Source of the DNA: Variovorax sp. IB41
Lineage (GTDB): Bacteria; Pseudomonadota; Gammaproteobacteria; Burkholderiales; Burkholderiaceae_C
Direction: 5' to 3'
DNA length: 64,000 nt
Assembly: GCF_016405905.1 (NCBI RefSeq)
Contig: NZ_JAEFCB010000015.1
Coordinates: forward strand, 97,330-161,329
Of the stretch, positions 44,581-54,614 are shown in pieces (position 1 is the stretch's first letter; the number at the start of each line of letters is the position of its first letter). The notes under the pieces were generated by a model that was not told where the DNA came from, made no database searches, and worked only from the letters and a program-made list of their open reading frames with translations. Made by a program: the position numbers and the translations under genes.

Positions 44581-45831
44581 ATGCACAACATCCGGTTCTC
44601 ACCCGACGAGATCGCCACCTTGCGGGCCCACGGCGTCGTGCTGTTCGCGGACCGCGTGATCTTCGATGCGCAGCCGCCGATGCCGGCGCAGCAGATCGCG
44701 GCCGTGCAGGCGCTTTGCGCAGGGCCGATTCCCGAAGCGCTGGTCGCGCTGTGGCAGGAGACGGCGGGCGGGCGCCTCGACTACGACCTCGCGCTGCCGA
44801 TGAACGGCAACATCGAGAGCGTGAGCTGGTCGGAAATCTTCTGGGACGGCAGCGACGGCTACCGCGACCTGCAGGGCTGGATCGAGCATGAGCAGGAACT
44901 GGCGCAGGACGCCGCAGTGGACGGCGGCGCACCCTGGAGCGGCAAGCTCACCCACCTGCCCTTCGGCGGCTTCGAGTACCTGGACCGCGTCTACGCCGTG
45001 GTCGAGCCCGGCGAGGCCTACGGCCGGGTCATCGCATGGAAGCAGGGCCTGCCGCCGGCCTGGACGCACGCGCTGCACGAAGACACGCTGAGTGCCGTCG
45101 CACCGGACCTGCACGGCGCCTTCGCCGCATTGCACCTGGACGAAGACCCGCTGGCCCCCACGAGCGACTACTTCTCGGGGCAGACGCTGCTGCAGTACCT
45201 GGACGACCGCCACCAGGACCACGGGCTGGACCTCGACCTGATGGACAAGCTGGTCACCTTCTACTGCCGCGCGGTGGTCGACTGGCGCACGCCGCTCGCG
45301 GACGGCACGCTGCGCCATCACCCGGCGCTCGCGCGCGCGGCGCTGCACCACGCGATCGCGACGGACGATGCGCCGCTGGTGGTCGAGCTCGCCGCCTCGG
45401 GCGTGCGCTTCGACGGGCCACAGCAAGGCAGCGCGCTCGCGACCGACGTGGCGCTGGGCCAGAGCGCCTTCGCAGCGACCGCGGCCCTGGTGCGCGCGGG
45501 CGCGCCGGTGGCGGCCGATGCCTTGCGCAACGTCGACGGACAGATCGCGCCCGAGCTCACGAGCGCACTGCTGGCCAACGGCGCCGAGCCGAGCGTCGCG
45601 GCAATCGTCAAGTGCGTGGCCTGCGGTGCGCCTGCGAGCGCGCATCTCATCGCCGATGCCTGTACGGAAACCGGCATCGACGTGCCGCCGGCCTTCGTGG
45701 CCGAACGCGACGCGATGCTGGCGGAACTGGAGACGACGCTCGTGAAAGTGCGCGATGGCTCGCTCGGGCACTACCTCGGGCCGGAAGGGCTGGCCGAACG
45801 CATCGAGCACCTGCAAACCTTCAGGCTCTGA
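44581..45831 (+). CDS. SMI1/KNR4 (SUKH)-like protein with ankyrin-like C-terminal part
   Basis: 416 aa. The N-terminal half resembles a SUKH domain: PIPEALVALWQETAGGRLDYD near residue 50, SWSEIFWDGSDGYRDLQGW, then LTHLPFGGFEYLDRVYAV. The C-terminal half has Ala-rich helical repeats (ALHHAIATDDAPLVVELAAS and ALLANGAEPSVAAIVKCV) like degenerate ankyrin repeats. SUKH proteins often act as immunity proteins against toxins, but no toxin is adjacent. It lies 73 bp after the reverse transcriptase gene, with a terminator between. The assignment is by pattern only. Confidence 0.6.
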   Translation: MHNIRFSPDEIATLRAHGVVLFADRVIFDAQPPMPAQQIAAVQALCAGPIPEALVALWQETAGGRLDYDLALPMNGNIESVSWSEIFWDGSDGYRDLQGWIEHEQELAQDAAVDGGAPWSGKLTHLPFGGFEYLDRVYAVVEPGEAYGRVIAWKQGLPPAWTHALHEDTLSAVAPDLHGAFAALHLDEDPLAPTSDYFSGQTLLQYLDDRHQDHGLDLDLMDKLVTFYCRAVVDWRTPLADGTLRHHPALARAALHHAIATDDAPLVVELAASGVRFDGPQQGSALATDVALGQSAFAATAALVRAGAPVAADALRNVDGQIAPELTSALLANGAEPSVAAIVKCVACGAPASAHLIADACTETGIDVPPAFVAERDAMLAELETTLVKVRDGSLGHYLGPEGLAERIEHLQTFRL

Positions 45832-45854
45832 AGGTCGGGGCGCTCAACCGCCGC

Positions 45855-47039
45855 TCACGCCCCGTACAGCCAGGGCTGGTCGAGCAACCGCGCGCCGAGC
45901 GAGCGCATCGCGAGGTCGCGCCCCACGCGCATCACGCCGGTGGCATGGAAGACCTCGCCATTGCGCCGCGCACGCGCCTGCACCTGCGCATTGCGCTGCC
46001 AGCGCGCCTCGGCGTAGCGCGCGAAGGCTGTGGGCACATCGGCCGCGCTGCCATCGCCGAGCGCATCGGCCAGCGCGACCGCATCTTCGATCGCCATGCC
46101 GGCGCCCTGCGCGAGGTACGGCACCATCGGGTGCGCCGCGTCGCCCACCAGCGCGACGCGCTCATGTGCCATGTCGGCAGCGGAGGTCAACGGCGCGCGG
46201 TCGCTCAACGACCAGGCACGCCAGCCGGGCATCGCTTCGAGCAGCGCCTGCAGGCCGCCGCCGCTGCGGCCCGTGGCCCGTTGCAGGGCCGCGATGCTGC
46301 TGGACTGGTCCCAGTCGCGCGCATCGCCGGCCGGGGCGGATTCGGCGATCACCACCACGTTGAGCCACTCGCCGCCGCGCACCGGGTACGCCACGGCATG
46401 CAGGTGCGGGCCCAGCCAGACGTCGACTTGCTGGCGCCGCAATGCAGCGGGCAGATCGCTTTGCAGAGCCAGCGCGCGCCACGCCGTGTGGCCGGTGACG
46501 CGCGGCGGCTCCGCAGCCGAGGGGGTGTCGAGTTGGCGCCGCACCAGGCTCCACAGGCCATCGGCACCCACGAGCGCCTCGCCCTCCCAGGCGCGCGCGT
46601 CGGTGCTCGAGACGCACACGAGGTCGTCGCTGGTCTCGATCTGCGTGATCTGCGCGGCGGTCACCAGCGCGCCGGTGCCACGCGCGCGCACCGCTTCGAG
46701 CAGCAGCGCATGCAGGTCGGCACGGTGGGCGCAGAAATAAGGGGCGCCGTAGCGCTGCTGCATCGCATCGCCCAGCGGCAGGCGGGCCAGCACGGCGTCG
46801 CTGCCAGCGCTGCGGACCACCAGCGCATCGGGGCGCGCCGCGATCTTCGCGAGGCCCGAGCCCAGGTCCAGTTGTTGAAGACGCCGCGTGACGTTGGGCC
46901 CGAGTTGCACGCCGGCCCCGATCTCGCCGAAGGCGCTCGCCTGCTCGAAGACGTCGGCGCGATGCCGGCCCCGCGAAAGCGCCAGCGCCGTGGCCAGCCC
47001 CCCGATGCCGCCCCCGGCGACGAGGATGTGCGTGGGCAT
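45855..47039 (-). CDS. FAD-dependent aromatic-ring monooxygenase (salicylate hydroxylase-like)
   Basis: 394-aa group A flavin monooxygenase. The FAD-binding GGGIGGLATALAL (residues 9-21), the DG motif LVGADGLWSLVR near residue 155 and the GD motif VALVGDAAHPMVPYLAQGAG near 290 are all present, followed by AIEDAVALADAL. Closest in pattern are salicylate and 3-hydroxybenzoate hydroxylases. Given kyn genes upstream and iorAB elsewhere, an aromatic substrate is plausible but not demonstrated. It is 4 bp after the small Cys-rich gene downstream of feoB, probably by chance of operon packing. Confidence 0.82.
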   Translation of the reverse strand: MPTHILVAGGGIGGLATALALSRGRHRADVFEQASAFGEIGAGVQLGPNVTRRLQQLDLGSGLAKIAARPDALVVRSAGSDAVLARLPLGDAMQQRYGAPYFCAHRADLHALLLEAVRARGTGALVTAAQITQIETSDDLVCVSSTDARAWEGEALVGADGLWSLVRRQLDTPSAAEPPRVTGHTAWRALALQSDLPAALRRQQVDVWLGPHLHAVAYPVRGGEWLNVVVIAESAPAGDARDWDQSSSIAALQRATGRSGGGLQALLEAMPGWRAWSLSDRAPLTSAADMAHERVALVGDAAHPMVPYLAQGAGMAIEDAVALADALGDGSAADVPTAFARYAEARWQRNAQVQARARRNGEVFHATGVMRVGRDLAMRSLGARLLDQPWLYGA

Positions 47040-47043
47040 CGGC

Positions 47044-47325
47044 TCAGAGACTGTTCGAGAGGGCCTTGTCGGCTTGCGTGGCGTTGGTGTTGCCGGGTTT
47101 CTTGGGAGCGCAGCTGCCGCAGGTGTCGCACGAGCCGCAGCCCGAGCTCTTGGCGAGCGATGCGGCCAGCTGGTTGGCGCGCTCCTGGTCGACCAGGCCC
47201 GCGCGCTGCGAGCCGGCCGCGAGCTTGTAGGCGGCGCTGCGGCGCCAGCCTGCGGGCATCCAGCGCCACACCGCATAGAGCGCGGCCGCTGCGACGATCA
47301 ATCCGACGATCAGTTGCTGTGCCAT
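47044..47325 (-). CDS. Small cysteine-rich membrane protein of the feo operon
   Basis: 93 aa. One N-terminal membrane helix (LIVGLIVAAAALYAVW, residues 5-20) precedes a soluble tail with SGCGSCDTCGSCAPKKPG near residue 62, a CxxCxxCxxC cluster. It lies 34 bp after feoB in the same direction and fits the group of small Cys-rich FeoB-associated proteins, though it is not classical FeoC. A role in binding iron or relaying a redox signal to FeoB is inference. Confidence 0.75.
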   Translation of the reverse strand: MAQQLIVGLIVAAAALYAVWRWMPAGWRRSAAYKLAAGSQRAGLVDQERANQLAASLAKSSGCGSCDTCGSCAPKKPGNTNATQADKALSNSL

Positions 47326-47359
47326 TTCTTCTTCAAACCTTTCAGCGTCAGGAGCGGTT

Positions 47360-49255
47360 TTAACCCGCGCCCAGTGCCACTGCAACGTGGTAGGTGATGA
47401 AACACGCGGCATAAGCCAGCGCGAACAGGTAGCCCGCCATGATCCACACGTACTTCCACGAGGCCGTCTCGCGCTTCACGGCGGCCAGCGTCGAGATGCA
47501 TTGCGGCGCGAACACGTACCAGACCAGCAGCGACAGCGCCGTGGCCAGCGACCAGCTGCCGGCGATCAGCGGCTCGAGCGCGCCCGCCACATCGTCGCCG
47601 GTGGCCGACAGCGCGTACACCGTGCCCAGCGCGCCCACCGCCACTTCGCGCGCCGCCATGCCGGGCACCAGCGCGATCGAGATCTGCCAGTTGAAGCCGA
47701 TGGGCGCGAAGATGTATTCGAGCCCGCGGCCGATCATGCCGGCCAGGCTGTACTGGATGGCCGGCCCCGTGGCGCCTTCGGGCGGCGACGGGAAGGTCGA
47801 GAGGAACCACAGCAGGATCGTGAGCGTGAGGATGATCGTGCCCACGCGCTGGAGGAAGATCCATGCTCGTTCATAAAGTCCCACAACCAGGTTTCGAGGG
47901 TTCGGCCAGCGGTAGGCGGGCAGCTCCATCAGCAGCGGCGAATGCTGCGTGTTGTCGCGAAAGCGCTTCATCACCCAGGCCACCGCCATCGCCGAGACGA
48001 TGCCGAACACGTACAGCGCGAACAGCACCACGCCCTGCAGGTTGAAGACGCCGCCCACCGTGCGCGCCGGAATGAACGCCGCGATCAGCAGCGCATACAC
48101 CGGCAGCCGCGCCGAACAGGTCATGAGCGGCGCGATCATGATGGTGGTGATGCGGTCGCGCCAGTTGCTGATGGTGCGCGTGGCCATCACGCCCGGAATG
48201 GCGCAGGCGAAGCTGGAGAGCAGCGGAATGAACGAGCGGCCCGACAGGCCCACGGTGCCCATCACGCGGTCGAGCAGGAAGGCCGCGCGCGGCAGGTAGC
48301 CGGAGTCTTCCAGCGCGAGGATGAAGAGGAACAGGATCAGGATCTGCGGCAGGAACACGATCACGCCGCCCACGCCGGCGATCACGCCGTCCACCAGCAG
48401 GCTCTGCAGCATGCCCTCGGGGATGGCTGTCTTGAGCAGGCCGCCCAGGGCCTCGGTGCCGGCCTTGATGGCGTCCATCGGCACGTTGGCCCAGCTGAAC
48501 ACGGCCTGGAACATCAGGAACATCGTGACGGCCAGCACCACCATGCCCCACACCGGATGCATCACCACGCGGTCGATGCGGTCGCTGGTGGCAAGGCTGC
48601 CGACCGGCTCCTTCACCGCAAGGCCCAGGATGCGGCGCACCTCGCGCTGCGTGGCCAGCACGTCGTCCAGGCCCGGCGCCTGCCAGGGCTGCGGCGCTGC
48701 GGCGGCGACCGGTGCGTCGAGCGCTTCGAGCAGGTTCTTCGCGCCGCCGGTGTGGACGCCGACGGTCTCGATCACCGGCACGCCCAGTTCGCGCGAGAGC
48801 ACCGCGGTGTCCACCGCGATGCCCTGCTTCTTGGCCATGTCGGTCATGTTGAGCGCCACCACCATCGGCAGGCCGAGCTTGCGGGCCTCCAGCACGAGGC
48901 GCAGGTTCAGGCGCAGGTTGGTCGCGTCGGTCACGCACACCAGGAGGTCGGGCAGCGCTTCGTTGCTCTGGCCGGTGACGATGTCCCGGGTGACGGCCTC
49001 GTCGGCGCTCAGCGCATTCAGGCTGTAGGCGCCCGGCAGGTCGAGCACGAAGACGCGGCGGCCCGTGGGGGTGCGGAGCGTTCCTTCCTTGCGCTCGACG
49101 GTCACGCCGGCGTAGTTGGCCACCTTCTGGCGGCTGCCGGTCAGGAGGTTGAAGAGCGCGGTCTTGCCGCAGTTGGGGTTGCCCAGCAGCGCGATGCGCC
49201 CCGGCTGGGCGGTGGGGGCGAAACCGCCCGGTCCCTGGATGACGGCTTCAGCCAT
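47360..49255 (-). CDS. feoB: Ferrous iron transporter FeoB
   Basis: 631-aa inner-membrane Fe2+ transporter. The N-terminal G domain has G1 ALLGNPNCGKTALFN (near residue 27), G3 DLPGAYSLN, and G4 ALNMTDMA (near 137). The linker is followed by about ten membrane segments with the Gate motifs LSSFACAIPGVMATRTI near residue 350 and the later region around GMAAREVAVGALGTVYAL. It is shorter than E. coli FeoB (773 aa), as in many beta-proteobacteria. Overlaps feoA by 8 bp upstream. Confidence 0.94.
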   Translation of the reverse strand: MAEAVIQGPGGFAPTAQPGRIALLGNPNCGKTALFNLLTGSRQKVANYAGVTVERKEGTLRTPTGRRVFVLDLPGAYSLNALSADEAVTRDIVTGQSNEALPDLLVCVTDATNLRLNLRLVLEARKLGLPMVVALNMTDMAKKQGIAVDTAVLSRELGVPVIETVGVHTGGAKNLLEALDAPVAAAAPQPWQAPGLDDVLATQREVRRILGLAVKEPVGSLATSDRIDRVVMHPVWGMVVLAVTMFLMFQAVFSWANVPMDAIKAGTEALGGLLKTAIPEGMLQSLLVDGVIAGVGGVIVFLPQILILFLFILALEDSGYLPRAAFLLDRVMGTVGLSGRSFIPLLSSFACAIPGVMATRTISNWRDRITTIMIAPLMTCSARLPVYALLIAAFIPARTVGGVFNLQGVVLFALYVFGIVSAMAVAWVMKRFRDNTQHSPLLMELPAYRWPNPRNLVVGLYERAWIFLQRVGTIILTLTILLWFLSTFPSPPEGATGPAIQYSLAGMIGRGLEYIFAPIGFNWQISIALVPGMAAREVAVGALGTVYALSATGDDVAGALEPLIAGSWSLATALSLLVWYVFAPQCISTLAAVKRETASWKYVWIMAGYLFALAYAACFITYHVAVALGAG

Positions 49256-49553
49256 GATTGGCGGCTCCGGGTGTGACGTGGATCAGCGCGGCCTCGTGGC
49301 GGCGCAATGCGAAGGTGGTGTGGCCCAGCCGCACCGCCAGCGGCTCCCGGCCCGGGATGCCGCTCGCGACGATGCGCACAGCTTCGCCCGGAACGAAGCC
49401 GATTTCGGTCAGGCGCAGCACGAGTTCGCGGTCGTCCGCGCCCTCGGGACGGGCCACGTCGATCACGGTGGCCCATTGGTTGTTGGGAAGCTGGTCGAGG
49501 CGCAGAGCGACGGCGGTGGAGGCCGGCGCGGTGCCGAAATCGTTGGTTCGCAC
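49248..49553 (-). CDS. feoA: FeoA-family iron transport accessory protein
   Basis: 101-aa protein with an SH3-like FeoA domain: ALRLDQLPNNQWATVIDVARP, then LVLRLTEIGFVPGEAVRIVA and EPLAVRLGHTTFALRRHEA. It is required for FeoB-dependent uptake in other bacteria. The GTG at 49553 was chosen. A TTG at 49595 extends the frame but would put a candidate Fur box within the ribosome-binding region. Its 3' end overlaps feoB, so the two are coupled. Confidence 0.85.
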   Translation of the reverse strand: MRTNDFGTAPASTAVALRLDQLPNNQWATVIDVARPEGADDRELVLRLTEIGFVPGEAVRIVASGIPGREPLAVRLGHTTFALRRHEAALIHVTPGAANHG

Positions 49554-49603
49554 GGTGGGGCGGCGCCCTGGAGACCGGGACGCACCTGTAAGCAAAACCT
49601 AGA

Positions 49604-49618
49604 TGCTATCAATTCTCA
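49604..49618 (-). promoter_or_regulatory. Candidate Fur box upstream of feoA
   Basis: Minus-strand TGAGAATTGATAGCA agrees with the 7-1-7 Fur consensus (TGATAATnATTATCA) at 10 of 14 positions and lies about 50 bp before the feoA start in AT-rich sequence. Iron repression of feo operons by Fur is well established in other bacteria; here it is inferred from the match. Confidence 0.5.
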
Positions 49619-49675
49619 ATTGGCGTCACCTGACTAAAGCCCTATGACCACGCGGATCGCGTCTTTTGCGCGCAG

Positions 49676-50140
49676 TCAGGTCACAGCCAGTTCGATGGTG
49701 CGTGCGGTGATCGAATCGCCATCGACGATGAGCTCGGCGACGGCGATTGGCAATTTGAATCGGCGTGGGCCGGCACTGCCCGGGTTGACGTAGAGCACGC
49801 CGTCGCGCTCCTCGATCTTCGGTTTGTGGGAGTGGCCGGAAATGACGACGCGCACGCCGGCCGCGGCGAGATCGATGTCGATCTGCGAGAGGTCGTGGAT
49901 GGCGTAGATGATCACGCCGCCGACCTTCAGGAATTCCGTCTCCGCGATGCCATCGGCCCACGGCTCGCGATCGTTGTTGCCCCGCACGACCGTCAGCGGC
50001 GCGATGGCCGCGAGCGCCTCCAGGATGCCGGCATCGCCGATGTCCCCGCCGTGCACGATGAAGTCGCACCCCTGCAGAGAAGCCACGGCCTGCGGGCGCA
50101 GCAGGCCGTGGGTGTCGGAGATGAGCCCGACGCGGATCAA
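49676..50140 (-). CDS. YfcE/MJ0936-type metallophosphoesterase
   Basis: 154-aa calcineurin-like phosphoesterase. Metal-binding motifs appear in order: GLISDTHG (D-x-H, residue 9), VHGGDIGD (GDxxD, near 32), RGNND (GNxD, near 54), HDL near 81 and GHSHKP (GHxH, near 101), ending YVNPGSAG. Members hydrolyse phosphodiesters such as bis-p-nitrophenyl phosphate in vitro; the natural substrate is unknown. It lies 15 bp after acnA on the same strand. Confidence 0.88.
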   Translation of the reverse strand: MIRVGLISDTHGLLRPQAVASLQGCDFIVHGGDIGDAGILEALAAIAPLTVVRGNNDREPWADGIAETEFLKVGGVIIYAIHDLSQIDIDLAAAGVRVVISGHSHKPKIEERDGVLYVNPGSAGPRRFKLPIAVAELIVDGDSITARTIELAVT

Positions 50141-50155
50141 GCCTTGATCCGGAGC

Positions 50156-53023
<2,868 letters not shown>

Positions 53024-53185
53024 AGGGGAACTCCTGTTGTTTCGTGGAAGCTCCTCAAGGATAGCGAGGTTCGATGTCAATCGCTGTAGTCGGTCTTCCC
53101 TGCCGCGCTCTCTCCGCGCTATGTTCCTCATAGCGAGAAATGCCGGGTAGACGGGCGTTGCCGGCACCTCTCGCGTCGCCTGCGG

Positions 53186-53608
53186 TCAGGCCCGCGCCAT
53201 GCCGGCGCGACTGCCCGTGCGGCGCGTACGGCGCAGGCCCGTCCATTGCAGCTCGGCCAACACGACCACGCACAGGGCCTGCGCAAGCACCCAGGCCATG
53301 CCCAACGCGGTGACCGCGAACACACCACTCACCAGCAAGGCGGCACAGGCCACGGCCCAGCCGAAGTTGCCGGCGATCACCAGGCCGATCAGTGCGCGTG
53401 GCGGCGTGCTGCGGGTGGCCATGAAGGCGGCAAGCGCCGCATAGGCCAGCAGGAACACGCCGGTGCCCATCAGCAGCGCCGCGGGCAGCCCGGTCAGCTG
53501 CGCCAGCGCGTCGGTGAAAACCACCTGCAGCGCGCCGGTCGCGGCGCAGGAGGCGGCGTCGGCCCACATCACGTTGGGCAGGAAGCGGGGGGAAGCGAAG
53601 ACGGACAT
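53186..53608 (-). CDS. Small integral membrane protein of unknown function
   Basis: 140 aa with four predicted membrane helices (about residues 18-38, 42-62, 72-92 and 96-118) and a basic C-terminus (RRTRRTGSRAG). I do not recognise the family. An AAGGAG ribosome site precedes the ATG. Just upstream lie two GTGATCAC palindromes, and the divergent gene is an XRE/MmyB regulator, so this is probably its target. Confidence 0.75.
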   Translation of the reverse strand: MSVFASPRFLPNVMWADAASCAATGALQVVFTDALAQLTGLPAALLMGTGVFLLAYAALAAFMATRSTPPRALIGLVIAGNFGWAVACAALLVSGVFAVTALGMAWVLAQALCVVVLAELQWTGLRRTRRTGSRAGMARA

Positions 53609-53623
53609 GTGAATCTCCTTGGG

Positions 53624-53642
53624 GTGATCACCGGGTGATCAC
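53624..53642. promoter_or_regulatory. Tandem palindromic operator, GTGATCAC twice
   Basis: Perfect GTGATCAC palindromes at 53624-53631 and 53635-53642 have centres 11 bp apart, one helical turn. They lie 16-34 bp upstream of the membrane-protein start, in the gap shared with the divergent regulator gene. This geometry fits cooperative binding of two repressor dimers. Confidence 0.55.
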
Positions 53643-53711
53643 TGGTGGATACGCCGCAAGCCAGTCCTGCCGCGTTGGAGCCAATGATTCCGCGAGGCAT
53701 GCATCGCGTCG

Positions 53712-53728
53712 ATGACCTGGGAGGTCAT
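53712..53728. promoter_or_regulatory. 17-bp perfect inverted repeat before the XRE regulator gene
   Basis: ATGACCT-GGG-AGGTCAT, with perfect 7-bp arms, lies 35 bp upstream of the regulator start. It differs from the GTGATCAC pair on the other side of the same gap but shares a TGA/TCA core. Confidence 0.45.
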
Positions 53729-53762
53729 GGCGCCGCGCCGCCGCCACGCCAGAATGCGGGCC

Positions 53763-54614
53763 ATGAACACCACCCGCAGCACCCATTCGTCCAAGGCCAG
53801 CCAGCCCGGCGCGCGCGATCCGTTCGGCGCGCACCTGCGGCACTGGCGCACCCACCGGCGCCTGAGCCAGCTCGACCTGGCGCAGGAGGCCGAGGTCTCG
53901 ACCCGGCACCTGAGCTACGTGGAGACCGGCCGCGCCGCCCCCAGCCGAGAGATGGTGCTGCGCCTGGCCGAGCGGCTCGAAGTGCCGCTGCGCGAGCGCA
54001 ATGCGCTGCTGGTGGCCGCGGGATTCGCGCCCATGTACCGGCAGCGCTCGCTCGACGACCCGGCCATGGCCGCGGCGCGGCGTGCGGTCGACCTGGTGTT
54101 GAAGGGGCACGAGCCCTTTCCCGCGCTGGCCGTGGACCGACACTGGAACCTGGTGGCGCACAACGCGCTGGTGCCATTGCTGATGGAAGGCGCTGCGCCC
54201 GAGTTGCTGAAGCCGCCCATCAATGTGCTGCGCCTGAGCCTGCATCCCGAGGGCGTGGCACCGCGCATCGCCAACCTTGCGCAATGGCGCACCCACCTGC
54301 TCGAGCGGCTGCTGCAGCAGATCGCGGCCACCGGCGACGCGACGCTCCAGGCGCTGCACGATGAACTGGCGGCCTACCCCGCGCCCGCCGTGAGCCACGA
54401 CGCGCCCGCCATCGACACCGCGCTGTCGGCCGTGGCCGTGCCCTTTCAGGTGGTCATGCCGAGCGGCGTGCTGAGCTTCATCAGCACCATCACGATCTTC
54501 GGCACGCCGGTCGATGTCACGTTGCAGGAACTCGCGGTGGAGTCGTTCTTTCCGGCGGACGAGCAGACGGCGGCGGCGTTGACGGCACTGATGGCGGCGC
54601 AGCAGGCGGGTTGA
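53763..54614 (+). CDS. XRE-family regulator with MmyB-like ligand-binding domain
   Basis: 283 aa. The N-terminal helix-turn-helix is near residues 20-80 (HLRHWRTHRRLSQLDLAQEA, then VSTRHLSYVETGRAAPSREM). The C-terminal MmyB-like domain includes FPALAVDRHWNLVAHNALVP near residue 120, and such domains are thought to bind fatty-acid-like ligands. ATG at 53763 was preferred over one at 53712, which lies in the palindrome. It is divergent from the membrane-protein gene and its last 98 bp overlap fadE on the opposite strand. Confidence 0.87.
   Translation: MNTTRSTHSSKASQPGARDPFGAHLRHWRTHRRLSQLDLAQEAEVSTRHLSYVETGRAAPSREMVLRLAERLEVPLRERNALLVAAGFAPMYRQRSLDDPAMAAARRAVDLVLKGHEPFPALAVDRHWNLVAHNALVPLLMEGAAPELLKPPINVLRLSLHPEGVAPRIANLAQWRTHLLERLLQQIAATGDATLQALHDELAAYPAPAVSHDAPAIDTALSAVAVPFQVVMPSGVLSFISTITIFGTPVDVTLQELAVESFFPADEQTAAALTALMAAQQAG

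Noticed and set aside
44581..45831. The SUKH-like protein as the effector of the retron
   Set aside because: A terminator separates it from the reverse transcriptase, it has its own leader, and SUKH proteins are usually immunity proteins; linkage alone is not enough.
47387..49276. A 629-codon plus-strand frame opposite feoB
   Set aside because: Antisense shadow; the G domain and gate motifs of FeoB are on the minus strand.
49628..49681. ACCTGACT...AGTCAGGT inverted repeat as a terminator of the phosphoesterase gene
   Set aside because: Arms are 38 bp apart, one arm lies over the stop codon and there is no T-tract; it may be chance.
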